NCBI GenBank assembly: GCA_965222835.1 | Contig: CBDCUQ010000003.1 | Location: forward strand, 930,001 to 994,000 | Length of the DNA stretch: 64,000 nt | Origin: CBDCUQ01 sp965222835 | GTDB taxonomy: Bacteria > Pseudomonadota > Alphaproteobacteria > Rhizobiales > Hyphomicrobiaceae | Direction of reading: 5' to 3' | Position numbers and translations under genes: made by a program | Shown: positions 15,900-25,180 of the stretch, piece by piece | Numbering within the stretch: position 1 is the first letter of the stretch | Layout: every line of letters starts with the position of its first letter | Notes under the pieces: model-generated | Told to the model about the DNA's origin: nothing | The model's input: only the letters and a program-made list of their open reading frames with translations | The model's database searches: none

Positions 15900-17471
15900 T
15901 CAATGGCTTAGGAGTTTTTTCAGCTCCTCGAGCTCGTCGCGAAGCCGGTTGTCCCCCGTAATCTGTCCCTCGATCTTGCGAATCGCGTGCAGCACGGTCG
16001 TGTGATCGCGGCCGCCGAAGCGCCGACCGATTTCGGGTAGGGAGCGCGCCGTCAGCTGCTTGGCCAAGTACATGCCGATTTGGCGGGGCCAGACCACCGA
16101 ACGATGGCGGCGCTGCGAGAGCAGGTCGCCCTTCGATACCCCGTAGTGGCGAGACACGATACGTAAGATGTCCTCGATCTTGATGCGCCGCGGCTCCAAG
16201 CCCTGGACCAGGTCGCGGATGACTGTCTCGGCGATGTCGAGGGTCAACGGCGCCCGCATATGCTGCCAAGTGAGGAAGAGCCGGTTCACTGCACCTTCAA
16301 GTTCGCGCCCACTGTCCGTCAGCCGGTTGGCGAGGAGGTCGAGAACTTGCGGTGCTAAGTCGAACGACGAGGACTGCGCCTTTTTCTCGGCAAGCCGGCG
16401 CTCCAAAATTCTGAGCCGCAGGTCGTAGTCGAGCGCACCGATCTCGGTCACAAGCCCACGCTGCAGACGCGACCGCATACGTTCGTTCAAGCGTTCGATA
16501 TGACTCGGTGGCCGGGCCGAGGCGACGACAACCTGGCGGCCACCGTCCAGCAGAGCATTGATGATGTGATCGAACTCCTGCTCGGTCTTCTCGCCCTGCA
16601 TGAATTCGAGGTCGTCGATCAAAAGCATTTGCACTGCGCGGAACTTTTCCTTGAACGCCAAGGGATCGGAGCCGCGCACGGCCTCCACGAACTGGAAACG
16701 GAAGCGCTCGGCGGTGAGATAGAGCACTTGAGCGGAGGGCGCACGGTTCTTCACTTCCCAGGCAATCGCGTGAAGAAGGTGGGTCTTACCGAGGCCGACC
16801 GAGGCGTGGATGTAGAGCGGATTGAAGCCTGGATTTCCCTGAAGCGCCATTTCCGCGACCTGAATGGCGCCTGCGTGCGCCATCCGGTTCGACGCGCCGA
16901 CGACAAAGTTCTCGAAGGTATGATTTGGGTCGAGTGGGGAGCCTTCGAAGCCGCCGCCGCTGGTCCGCAAACTGCCGGGAATTCCCGGCCGCATCGCGTT
17001 TGAACGATAGGCCGGATCCGACGATTGAGAGGCGGACCGGTGGCCGGTCCCAACATCTTGGTCGTGGGCGGGCTTCTGCTGGGCCGGGCGCGGCGCGGCG
17101 GCGCCGGGGCTACGCAATGTAACCTCGACGCGGTCGGCCCCCTTGAACTCGGCTTGGCAGCACGCCAGCAGATGATCGCTGTAGTGCGTCTGAATCCACT
17201 TACGCAAGAACTTGACCGGTACAGAGACGCGCACGCACTTACCATCAAAGTTTTCGAATTCAAGCGCGTTGAACCAGCTTGTGTAGATGTCGTCGCCAAG
17301 GCGCGCGCGCAAGAGTGCACGCGCCTTTGCGCCACCAATTTCAGATGTCTGCGAACCCGCGCCACCTGAATTGTTGGTGCTGTCCTTCGCTGCTGTCGTG
17401 TTGCCCGCACCTACGGAACCGGTCGCATCCGGCTTCTCAGTGCTTACGTCCCTCGAGACGATCGTCTGCAT
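15900..17471 (-). CDS. dnaA: Chromosomal replication initiator DnaA
   Basis: 523 residues, slightly long because of an N-terminal extension of about 50 residues rich in Ser, Gly and Thr. Domain I is followed by a flexible linker, an AAA+ domain with Walker A GLGKTHLLHA and Walker B LLIDDLEFMQG, and the C-terminal DnaA-box-binding domain with the signature GRDHTTVLHAIRKIE. DnaA melts oriC and activates replication. The candidate origin lies about 0.6 kb upstream, past a rhodanese gene. The protein ends in an acidic helix. Confidence 0.98.
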   Translation of the reverse strand: MQTIVSRDVSTEKPDATGSVGAGNTTAAKDSTNNSGGAGSQTSEIGGAKARALLRARLGDDIYTSWFNALEFENFDGKCVRVSVPVKFLRKWIQTHYSDHLLACCQAEFKGADRVEVTLRSPGAAAPRPAQQKPAHDQDVGTGHRSASQSSDPAYRSNAMRPGIPGSLRTSGGGFEGSPLDPNHTFENFVVGASNRMAHAGAIQVAEMALQGNPGFNPLYIHASVGLGKTHLLHAIAWEVKNRAPSAQVLYLTAERFRFQFVEAVRGSDPLAFKEKFRAVQMLLIDDLEFMQGEKTEQEFDHIINALLDGGRQVVVASARPPSHIERLNERMRSRLQRGLVTEIGALDYDLRLRILERRLAEKKAQSSSFDLAPQVLDLLANRLTDSGRELEGAVNRLFLTWQHMRAPLTLDIAETVIRDLVQGLEPRRIKIEDILRIVSRHYGVSKGDLLSQRRHRSVVWPRQIGMYLAKQLTARSLPEIGRRFGGRDHTTVLHAIRKIEGQITGDNRLRDELEELKKLLSH

Positions 17472-17595
17472 GTTTTGCTACCCCGCACATTCTAGACGTT
17501 TCGACCTTTTTTCTCTGAACGCCGGAAGCCCCTCCGGTCCCCATCCGCCCTCTGCAGATGTGGCCAGCCTCCCCGGTGTCGTTTGTTGTGGGTGA

Positions 17596-18045
17596 CTATC
17601 CTTGCACCCAGGGGAGACCAGCGAACTTCCAGCCCGCGGTACTTCCCCGGTGACGGGCGGGATCGAGAGGGCCCTCGAAACCGTCCGCCACATTTCGGCA
17701 GCGCGTGTAGCCCGCGGCTGCCATAGTCTCCGCAGCCCTCCGGCTGCGTGCGCCCGATCTGCAGATGAAGAAGAGTTCCGCCCCTCCATCGACACCTGCC
17801 GTCTCAAGCAGTTCGCTCAATCGCGTCGCGAAGGCCGCGTCGATCCGGTTGTCCGGGAACGACTGCCACTCGGCCATCAGAACTCGCTTGCCCAACTCGC
17901 TTAAATCGGGAACGCCTACAAAGGCCCATTCCGCTCGTGTCCGCACATCGATCAGAACAGCATCTTGGTCCGCTGCGAGACGCGACCAGACCTCTCGGAC
18001 GGCAACGTCTTCGACCCCCGCACTACCACCACCAAATGCCACCAT
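17596..18045 (-). CDS. Rhodanese-like sulfurtransferase
   Basis: 149 residues, a single rhodanese domain. The start VLIDVRTRAEWAFVGVPD carries the usual CH2A-like motif, and the active-site loop is FICRSGARSRRAA with the catalytic cysteine. It transfers sulfane sulfur from a persulfide. AGGAGGGG directly upstream supports the ATG. The gene is between dnaA and the candidate origin. The physiological acceptor is unknown. Confidence 0.92.
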   Translation of the reverse strand: MVAFGGGSAGVEDVAVREVWSRLAADQDAVLIDVRTRAEWAFVGVPDLSELGKRVLMAEWQSFPDNRIDAAFATRLSELLETAGVDGGAELFFICRSGARSRRAAETMAAAGYTRCRNVADGFEGPLDPARHRGSTAGWKFAGLPWVQG

Positions 18046-18678
18046 ACCCCTCCTACACTCGTCCGCTGGCCGCTCAAGAAATCCTAGGAGACCTCAAGAC
18101 AAACCGAAGAAGACACAACAGACCACCCTCCCTTCGGACACAATCCGAAGAGAAATGCTTGGGCAAACTGAAGACTTCCAGGGACGAGATACGAATGAAA
18201 CCTGGGAGTATTCGACTTCCGCAACTCGAATACTTGCAATCCAAAGGCGCTGTTGAAAACGGCGTCCGTGGAGGTGCTGTTCTTAACGCTTTGCCACCCC
18301 CTGTGCAAGAACGACGAACGGTCATTCCGAAGGCAAAAAACTCAATGATTTCGGTGCTCGCAAAGCCGAGTCGTATCCACAGCGTTGTGGAGAATCTCAT
18401 TGAGAGGACGAACAGATTCACCAACACTGAACAGTGGGAAAATTGGAAACGGCGACCTCGTCAAAGGCCGCCGCCGCTTTGTCGTTTTTTCGAACAAACG
18501 GTTTAGGGATTGACGCGAACGTCAGTTCCATCGAGTCCGATTGACGTTCGGTCTGCCCTTCAGAATCCGTCGCTTAGTGACGTTCAAATGACGATTGCGG
18601 TACGGATGAGCGCGATGTCAGTGTGGCGAACACAACACGCTTGGCAGTGGATCAAGTCTGTTTCCAAAAAGCTAGTTA
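18046..18678. other. Candidate chromosomal origin of replication (oriC)
   Basis: 633 gene-free bases between the rhodanese gene and rpsT, 0.6 kb from dnaA and more AT-rich than its neighbours. Two near-consensus DnaA boxes lie in inverted orientation three to six bases apart: GTATCCACA at 18371-18379 and TGTGGAGAA at about 18385-18393, each one base off the consensus. A perfect nine-base inverted repeat (AGTATTCGA, 18207-18215, with TCGAATACT, 18226-18234) lies 140 bases away. Short A/T-rich runs follow at 18430-18500. Position and boxes support an origin; only two boxes were found, and many related bacteria have oriC elsewhere (near hemE). Confidence 0.5.
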
Positions 18679-18942
18679 TTAGCCCATCGCCTTTACGCGT
18701 GCGGACAATCGGGACACCTTGCGGCTCGCGGTCTTCTTGTGCATGACGCCCTTCTGGGCCGTGCGCACGAGCACAGGCTCGGCCACCTTCAGTGCTTCCT
18801 CGGCTCGTTTCTGATCGCCTGCCGCAATGGCTTCCTCAACCTTGCGAACCTCGGACTTCATCGACGAGCGGCGATTCTTATTGATCTCGGTGCGATGGAT
18901 CATTTGGCGATTGGCCTTTTTTGCCGACGAGGTATTTGCCAT
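18679..18942 (-). CDS. rpsT: 30S ribosomal protein S20
   Basis: 87 residues, highly basic, beginning MANTSSAKKANRQM and containing RNKNRRSSMKS-like S20 sequence and HKKTASRKVSRL near the end. S20 binds 16S rRNA early in 30S assembly. The gene neighbours dnaA in many Hyphomicrobiales, as here. Confidence 0.97.
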   Translation of the reverse strand: MANTSSAKKANRQMIHRTEINKNRRSSMKSEVRKVEEAIAAGDQKRAEEALKVAEPVLVRTAQKGVMHKKTASRKVSRLSARVKAMG

Positions 18943-19307
18943 AAGCGAATTCCTTGCTGTCTCTCTGGCGCAGACTTTTTGCTGCAGATGGGTGGGCCCG
19001 ACGTCTTTGCCTGTGACGGCAAGGCTTGGGCCGCAAACACATTGACCGCCCGGAACGGTGGTCCCGAGCGGTACGTGCGGTTGCTATAGCTTCCGGCCGT
19101 TCAAGGGTCAACGTCCTCGAGCTATCCGATTGATCGGACAGCGGGTGTTTGCGCTTGTTGCGTCTGTCAGAAAACATCGTAAATTCAACGGCCAATGGGT
19201 GAACTGTTGCCCGAGCCGACAGGCACCTGCAACGTGGTTATGATGGGCTAATGAGCACGTGGAGCGGTTTTGGGGCGCGGCCCGGCCACCGTTGACGAGG
19301 ACCAGCA
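18943..19307. other. Divergent intergenic region, rpsT / K+ channel
   Basis: 365 bases that must hold the rpsT promoter. No open frame with a ribosome site, no hairpin with a U-tract and no repeat was recognised. GAGGA at 19297-19301 is the ribosome site for the channel gene. Confidence 0.4.
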
Positions 19308-20540
19308 TTGGGCAACCCCGACGATGTCCGTGACACCAAACTCGACCGGAGGGGGAACTCTGTCTTCGAGGGCACGCGCGGCTGGCGGGCGACGTCGATG
19401 GCGCGGCATCGCAACCTGCGCCGGCGCGTTTACGAGATCATGGAGGCGGGGCGCGGCGACGACAAAGCGAGCCGCTTGTTCGATACCCTGCTCGTCATCC
19501 TCATCGTTCTCAATATCGTGGCCTTTGTTGCTGAGACGATACCGTCCATGGCGCAAGCTTATGGTCCGCGCTTTCATGCGTTCGAATTGTTCTCGGTGGC
19601 GGTCTTCACCGTCGAATACCTGGTTCGGATTTGGGCATCCGTCGAGGTCCCGTTTCTGTCGCGGCTCCCGGCCTGGAAGGCTCGGTTGAAATTTGCCGCA
19701 CGCGGCCCGCAGATTATCGACCTGCTCGCAGTGCTTCCCTTCTACCTGGGACACCTCTTCGGCCTCGATCTCAGAGCCTTGCGCGCGTTGCGTCTCATTC
19801 GGTTCCTGAAGCTCTCGCGCTACTCGCCGGCGATGTACTCGCTCCTGCGCGTCGTTTCGAACGAGCGGCGCACGTTGCTTGGTGCAGGGTTGTTACTTGC
19901 GACCGTGGTTCTCTTCGCATCGACCGGTATTTACTTCATCGAGGGGCATGCGCAGCCGGATAAATTCGGGAGCGTGCCTCAGGCGGCCTGGTGGGCAATG
20001 GCGACGTTGACGACTGTTGGCTATGGCGACGTCGCGCCGATCACGCCCTTGGGCCGCGTTTTCGGTGGTCTCGTCATGATCGCGGGTTTGTGTGTGCTCG
20101 CGCTGCCAGTCGCAATCATTTCTGCCGGCTTTGCACAGGAGGTCTCCCGCCGGGACTTCGTGGTTACCTGGTCGATGATGTCGCGCATCCCGATTCTTGC
20201 AGAGCTGGACGCCCACGAAGTCAACGAGATCATGCCGATGTTGCATGCTCAGAATCTGCCGCCGAATGTCGAAGTCCTGGCCGAAGGCGACGAAAGCGAT
20301 GCGATGTACTTTATTGCGTCCGGTATGGTCAAAATGCGCGCCAGCAAGACCGAGGCTGAACCCAAGGCGTTCAAGACCGGCGAGGTCTTCGGACACGTCG
20401 CCATGCTCCACAACGACATACAGGAGGGCAACTTCATCACGGCCTCAAAATGCCGTCTGCTCAAGTTGCACAAGGTGGACTTTCACCGGCTTGAAACGGC
20501 GCATCCGGAGATTGCGCGCACAATCCGCCGGCTGGCCTGA
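19308..20540 (+). CDS. Voltage-sensor K+ channel with cyclic-nucleotide-binding-like domain
   Basis: 410 residues in the inner membrane. The start is TTG, chosen because GAGGA lies six bases upstream; the first in-frame ATG is at 19398. S1 begins FDTLLVILIVLNIVAF, S4 carries spaced arginines (RALRALRLIRFLKLSR) and the pore filter is TTVGYGD, which defines potassium selectivity. The C-terminal 120 residues have the cNMP-domain fold but the phosphate-binding cassette is altered: the usual GE..L...PR-S is replaced by GHVAMLHNDIQEGNF, so the ligand-anchoring Glu and Arg are missing. Ligand binding is therefore doubtful, and it may respond to voltage alone or to another ligand. Confidence 0.92.
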   Translation: MGNPDDVRDTKLDRRGNSVFEGTRGWRATSMARHRNLRRRVYEIMEAGRGDDKASRLFDTLLVILIVLNIVAFVAETIPSMAQAYGPRFHAFELFSVAVFTVEYLVRIWASVEVPFLSRLPAWKARLKFAARGPQIIDLLAVLPFYLGHLFGLDLRALRALRLIRFLKLSRYSPAMYSLLRVVSNERRTLLGAGLLLATVVLFASTGIYFIEGHAQPDKFGSVPQAAWWAMATLTTVGYGDVAPITPLGRVFGGLVMIAGLCVLALPVAIISAGFAQEVSRRDFVVTWSMMSRIPILAELDAHEVNEIMPMLHAQNLPPNVEVLAEGDESDAMYFIASGMVKMRASKTEAEPKAFKTGEVFGHVAMLHNDIQEGNFITASKCRLLKLHKVDFHRLETAHPEIARTIRRLA

Positions 20541-20598
20541 ACGGCAAATGTTCGGCTGGTTATGACGTTCGACGGTTCGAAAACTCGTTACGTGCGGT

Positions 20599-21501
20599 TT
20601 AGCTCTCGTCGGCAGCTGGTGCCGCAGGTCTTACCGCGACAACTGTGGTGTTGTCCTGATGCGGATCACGCATGGCTTCGACGGCCCGGATCAAGGCGTT
20701 GGCGACAGCAGCCGGGCCATCGACCCCGTAGGCGGTGACAATGCGTTCGATTTCGCTGTTTTCAAGGGTGTGGAGGCCGTCGCTCGCCAGGATCACATAA
20801 TCGCCTGGCTCGATCTTGAGAGGTTTGCGCGATAGATCGACAAGATCAATCTCGTCACCGGTTACCGCAGAGCGCAACATGTGCCGGCGCGGATCGCGCT
20901 TGGCCTCTTCGGTGGTGATCTTGCCTTCGGACGCCAGCCGGTCGAGTTCGGGTGCCAGTGAGTGGTCTTCGTTCAGCGGGACAACCTCTCCGTTGCGATA
21001 GAGCAGAAGTGGACTGTCGCCAACGCTGATCCATTCCACGCCCTCGGGTCCGAAAAGGACGCCAACGAGGGTGGACCCCATGCCGGACAGCATCGGATTG
21101 TTTTCGACGGCTGTCGCAATGGAGGTGTTCGCGGCTTCGAGGCCGTCCACTAGGCGGCGTGAATTCTTGCCCTTTCCGCCAGAAAACTCTTTGAGAAAGC
21201 TTTCGCACGCCATGCGGCTGGCGAGCGCGCCGCCGGCGTGCCCGCCCATGCCGTCTGCCAAAACGGCGACGATCTCGCCATTCGGCATCGGTTCGCTTGG
21301 AGCCTCCACCATCGGCTCGCTGCCAGGCCAAACGAGTGCCGTATCTTCTTGGTAGCTGCGCGCGCCGCGGGTTGCACGGCATGCGTGCTCGAACGCCGGC
21401 ACGGCAGCTTCTTTTGCCGGATTCCCTTGAGACACAGTCTTCTCGTCGGGCCCCGTCGTTTCCGAAGGGCCACTCCCGCCATCCGCCGCGATTGCAGACA
21501 T
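20599..21501 (-). CDS. PP2C-type Ser/Thr protein phosphatase
   Basis: 300 residues. The PP2C metal-binding motifs are complete: YQEDTALV, LADGMGGHAGG, GSTLVGV, VGDSPLLL, ASDGLHTLE and DNTTVV. A Ser/Thr/Gly-rich N-terminal tail of about 35 residues precedes the domain. PP2C enzymes remove phosphate from Ser or Thr in proteins using Mn or Mg. It starts five bases after the FHA gene stop, so the two are one operon, and it faces a divergent Ser/Thr kinase; opposing that kinase is the obvious role. Confidence 0.95.
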   Translation of the reverse strand: MSAIAADGGSGPSETTGPDEKTVSQGNPAKEAAVPAFEHACRATRGARSYQEDTALVWPGSEPMVEAPSEPMPNGEIVAVLADGMGGHAGGALASRMACESFLKEFSGGKGKNSRRLVDGLEAANTSIATAVENNPMLSGMGSTLVGVLFGPEGVEWISVGDSPLLLYRNGEVVPLNEDHSLAPELDRLASEGKITTEEAKRDPRRHMLRSAVTGDEIDLVDLSRKPLKIEPGDYVILASDGLHTLENSEIERIVTAYGVDGPAAVANALIRAVEAMRDPHQDNTTVVAVRPAAPAADES

Positions 21502-21506
21502 CTACG

Positions 21507-22325
21507 CTAGTCCTTGGACTCCACGATGGCCGACCAATCGAACTCGGGACCGCAGAAGGGTACGAATACGAGCTGGGTACGGCCCATTGTAATCACATCC
21601 ATCTGAGCAAGCTCGACCGCGCCTGTCGGCCGCTTCTCGTTGATGGAAACCACATTCGTCTTAGCAAGGTTTGGGACGAATAGGAAACTGCGCTCGGCTG
21701 AATCGTAGCGAATGTAGGCTTGCTCGTCCGTCGAGATGGCATCGTCACCGAAGTCGAGCGTGATGCGGTTCGATGCACCACGGCCGACGGTGTTGTTGCC
21801 CTCAAAAACGGGGCGGTATTGTCCGATGCCGGGTCCGCCGACAATAACCAGCCAACCGACGACCGGGTCGGTGTCGAAGGCGCCGCGCTTGACTTCCAGT
21901 TTACCGCGCACGAGCTGTGTCCGGCCGCTCGTGTCTGTCGGATTTGGTGTGTCGCGGACGACGCGTGTGGTCGGCGGCCGGTCGAGTTCAACATGGCGAT
22001 CGGCAAGAGATTGCGGGGCGCCGCGAGATTCCCGCGCGGCTTCGGCTGCGCTGAGACCTGCGTCTTTGCGTACTTTGTTCGGCGCGTCAGCGGCTTCGTT
22101 CTTTTGCGGAGCGGCGCCGGTTGCGCCTTTCACCGCCGTAGGCACAGGCGGTGGCAATGCGATGGTATTCCCCTTGGCGCCTTCGGCCTTTACGCTTCCC
22201 TCTCCGGTGTCCTCACGGCTTGCAGCGACAAGCGCATCTTTGAGTGAACCCAAAAATCGTCCTGAGCGCTGCCCCTGGGTGTTGGGTCCCGATCCTGCCA
22301 TCACTTGGTGCTCCTCTGCCATTTT
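21507..22325 (-). CDS. FHA-domain protein
   Basis: 272 residues from the ATG at 22325, chosen because GGAGG sits six bases upstream. The first 150 residues are a low-complexity, Ala/Pro/Lys-rich linker. The C-terminal FHA fold begins near NNTVGRGASNRITLDF and ends MGRTQLVFVPF. The phosphothreonine-contacting GR and N are kept, but the usual Ser-x-x-His is STDEQA, so the histidine is missing. FHA domains bind phosphothreonine peptides; here probably on the neighbouring kinase. First gene of the operon with PP2C. Confidence 0.85.
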   Translation of the reverse strand, partial: KMAEEHQVMAGSGPNTQGQRSGRFLGSLKDALVAASREDTGEGSVKAEGAKGNTIALPPPVPTAVKGATGAAPQKNEAADAPNKVRKDAGLSAAEAARESRGAPQSLADRHVELDRPPTTRVVRDTPNPTDTSGRTQLVRGKLEVKRGAFDTDPVVGWLVIVGGPGIGQYRPVFEGNNTVGRGASNRITLDFGDDAISTDEQAYIRYDSAERSFLFVPNLAKTNVVSINEKRPTGAVELAQMDVITMGRTQLVFVPFCGPEFDWSAIVESKD

Positions 22326-22801
22326 GTTCCTCCATTTCCTCTTTCGCGGGCCGCCCCCTGACATCAGCGCCAGGATTGATTTCAGACGAGCGAAAGGGGT
22401 TTTCACAGGGCTTTTCGACGTAATTGACTGGCTCCGTACGCACCCAGCTGAGCCACTCCGCACTGATCCTTTATGGAATGGACACAAGTGGATAAACCGG
22501 ATGGTCCGATAGGTTTGCCGTCCGAATGCTCAACTTGGGTCAAGGGCACTTTCATCGCACTTCCCCGCACGAATCCGGCGAAGTCTCGCCATGCTCTGAG
22601 GCAGCAACATGGCCATAACGCGCCGATCCGGAGATTTGTTCAACTCGTGTACATCGGCCCGTCTCTGCCACATTCCTGCTTCATAGACGCCTTGCGACGG
22701 AGGTGATTTGCGGCTTGGAGTTCTTTGTAGCGTGCATGGGCATTTGATGCGGCGTGCCCAGCCTTGTGATCGCGAACGCTCGGGGACGTGAGCGAACGAC
22801 T
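22326..22801. other. Divergent regulatory region between FHA-PP2C and kinase genes
   Basis: 476 bases with no recognisable gene or repeat. It should hold the promoters of both units. A single DnaA-box-like AGTGGATAA (about 22488) is probably chance. Confidence 0.4.
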
Positions 22802-25120
22802 ATGAGCAATCTCATTGCGCTAGAGAGCGGAACCGAGCTCGTCGGCGATTACAAGATCGAGCGTGTGCTCGGAGCGGGCGGCTTCGGCATCACGTATCTC
22901 GCGGACGAGTTGGCTTTGCATCGCCCCGTTACGATCAAAGAGTACTTTCCTGCGGACTTTGCAGCGCGCGCCGATGGACGCGATGCGGCACCCAAATCAG
23001 AAAACTGCTCAAGCGACTACAAGTGGGGACTCGACCGCTTTATCGAGGAAGCGCAGACGCTGGCGAAGTTCCGGCACCCGAACATCGTACAAGTCTATCG
23101 CTACTTCCGGGCCAACAACACCGGCTACATGGTGCTGCACTTCGAGGAGGGGCAGAGTCTCAAGTCGTGGCTCAAAGGGTTGGGGCGGGCGCCGCGGCAA
23201 AAGGAACTCGATGCGTTTATTGCACCGTTGCTCGACGCCTTGGAGCTTATTCACAAAGCCGATTTCCTGCACCGGGACATTGCGCCCGACAATATCATTA
23301 TCCGAAAAGACGGGACGCCGGTTCTGATCGACTTCGGCTCTGCGCGCGGCGAAATTGCGTCGCATTCGAAAACCGTTTCCGCGCTGGTGAAGCCAGGCTA
23401 CAGCCCCTACGAGCAATATGCTGAAACGAGCCGTCAGCAAGGACCGTGGACCGACATCTATGCGTTGGGGGCGACGCTCTATCACGCCGTCACCGGCAAA
23501 CGGCCGCCCGACTCGCCATCCCGCATGGTGAAGGACGAGATCGTGCCGGCGCGCGAGGCCGCACTTGCAGCCTACCGGTCAGGATTTCTCAATGCCATCG
23601 ATCATGCCTTGGGCCTCAAAGTAGAATCGCGCCCACAATCTGTGGCCCAATGGCGCAAAGCACTGGTCGCACCAGAGCCGGCGAGACCGGGTTGGTTCGG
23701 GCGGACGCAAGGAAAAAGGGCGGCGAGCGAGAAAGAAAAGAAGAAGGAGCCGGCTGTCGCTGAAGCAGTTGCGGTAGACGCTCAGAAACGCGAAGTCACC
23801 GTCCCGCCGCAACCCGATGCTCCCGGTCCGAGAGGCGGTCTTCTCGACTTCCTGGACGGTCTTAAGAGCAAACCGGACGCGGGAGGGGTCGGCGCAAAGG
23901 TGAGGGCGGCTAGAGCCAAGGCTGAGGCAGCGCCGGCTCCGGCCAAGGCCCCTAAAGCCATGCCGCCCAAGAATAAGAAGGCTGACAAACGTGCTGCGCC
24001 GGCGCGTGCACTGGTTGCGGCGAGGACTCCGGAACGGCGCAAACCGCGCCCGACCCCCGTTCGCTCGAAGTCGTCCCGCACCTGGCGGCCGCTCCTCTTC
24101 AAGTTGCTCGTCGGTGTGGGGGTGGCGAGCGGCGCGGTCGCAATGCAAGACCGGCTGCCGCGCCTTGAAAATCGGGGCGAGGCTGTTACCGCAAGCCAGA
24201 AAATCCCAACGCCCGTGGCAACGCCGCTGTTCGAGGTTAAGGCACATACGGGTGGCGTTATCTCGGTGCGTTATTCGGACGACGGCAAGAATATCATCAC
24301 AGGAGGCAAAGACGGATCGCTTAAGGTCTGGGAGACCGCTACCCATACGCTCATTCGAACGCTTGAGCTTGATGACGGACCGGCAACCTCGATTGCGCTC
24401 GCAGGCTCTCGGGTCCTGACCGGACACGCTAACGGCAAGGCCGTGCTTTGGGATTTCGAAAAGGGCGATCGCCTCGGTGTATTCAAGCGCAACGACGCAG
24501 AGATCTGGAGTGTCACCTTCCTCGGCCGCGGAGATCGGTTCGCGACCGCCGGTCATGACTGGAAACTGGCAATGTGGGATGCCGCGGCCGACACACCTGC
24601 CTTTGTTGTCGATGCGCACGAAAATTCGGTACAGGCAGCTGCCTTTTCGATGAGCCCGCGTGGCCCGTTGATCGCGACTGGCAGTGCAGATAAGACGGTT
24701 CGGCTTTGGAACGTCGATACGCGCAAGCGCGTTCGCAGATACAGAGGTCATCGCGATTTTGTCACGGCGCTCGCATTCTCGCCCGATGCCAAGCGGATTG
24801 CGTCCGGCGGTTTGGATGGCAGCATTCGATTGTGGTCGACCGCATCAAACCGCACGCAGCGGCGGCTTTATGGTCACCGCGGCCGTGTTGGCGGTCTTGC
24901 GTTCATGCCCACAGGTCATGCGCTGGTCTCGGCAGGCGAGGACGGGAAAGTTCGCATTTGGGATTTGAAACGCCGCCGGGCGGCGCGTGTTCTGCCTGGA
25001 ACCTTTGCGCCCCAGCGTGCGGTTTCCGTTTCGCCCGACGGGCAGCGCGTCGCGGCTGCCGGAGATGACGGGATGCTGCGTGTCTGGGCCAACCCTCTCG
25101 TCACGCCGCCGACGAATTGA
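22802..25120 (+). CDS. Membrane Ser/Thr protein kinase with WD40 propeller
   Basis: 772 residues from the ATG giving MSNLIALESGTEL. The kinase domain (about 16-290) has the glycine loop LGAGGFGITYLA, Lys46 in VTIKEYFP, the catalytic loop HRDIAPDN with Asp159 (the usual Lys after Ile is Ala161) and the metal Asp177 in DFGSAR. A charged, Ala/Lys/Pro-rich linker leads to one transmembrane helix (about 430-448), after which seven WD40 blades (about 475-770) form a complete propeller, predicted periplasmic. An external or periplasmic ligand or protein would bind the propeller and signal to the cytosolic kinase. It is divergent from FHA-PP2C. Confidence 0.93.
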   Translation: MSNLIALESGTELVGDYKIERVLGAGGFGITYLADELALHRPVTIKEYFPADFAARADGRDAAPKSENCSSDYKWGLDRFIEEAQTLAKFRHPNIVQVYRYFRANNTGYMVLHFEEGQSLKSWLKGLGRAPRQKELDAFIAPLLDALELIHKADFLHRDIAPDNIIIRKDGTPVLIDFGSARGEIASHSKTVSALVKPGYSPYEQYAETSRQQGPWTDIYALGATLYHAVTGKRPPDSPSRMVKDEIVPAREAALAAYRSGFLNAIDHALGLKVESRPQSVAQWRKALVAPEPARPGWFGRTQGKRAASEKEKKKEPAVAEAVAVDAQKREVTVPPQPDAPGPRGGLLDFLDGLKSKPDAGGVGAKVRAARAKAEAAPAPAKAPKAMPPKNKKADKRAAPARALVAARTPERRKPRPTPVRSKSSRTWRPLLFKLLVGVGVASGAVAMQDRLPRLENRGEAVTASQKIPTPVATPLFEVKAHTGGVISVRYSDDGKNIITGGKDGSLKVWETATHTLIRTLELDDGPATSIALAGSRVLTGHANGKAVLWDFEKGDRLGVFKRNDAEIWSVTFLGRGDRFATAGHDWKLAMWDAAADTPAFVVDAHENSVQAAAFSMSPRGPLIATGSADKTVRLWNVDTRKRVRRYRGHRDFVTALAFSPDAKRIASGGLDGSIRLWSTASNRTQRRLYGHRGRVGGLAFMPTGHALVSAGEDGKVRIWDLKRRRAARVLPGTFAPQRAVSVSPDGQRVAAAGDDGMLRVWANPLVTPPTN

Positions 25121-25180
25121 GGCCGCCGCCTCAAAACAGTGCTGCATGGCGCGTGGCCTCTCAAGCCGCAATCCCTCTTC

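Noticed and set aside
15688..16269. Long minus-strand frame overlapping the end of dnaA
   Set aside because: It is out of frame with dnaA, arginine/proline-rich and without a family; a GC-driven shadow.
18440..18500. Terminator-like AAAG...CTTT hairpin with T-run
   Set aside because: Only four to five pairs form; too weak, and it sits in the candidate origin where AT runs are expected.
20599..25120. Type VI secretion post-translational regulation module (PpkA/PppA/Fha)
   Set aside because: Kinase, phosphatase and FHA are present, but no Tss, Hcp or VgrG gene is in the window, and the kinase carries a WD40 propeller.
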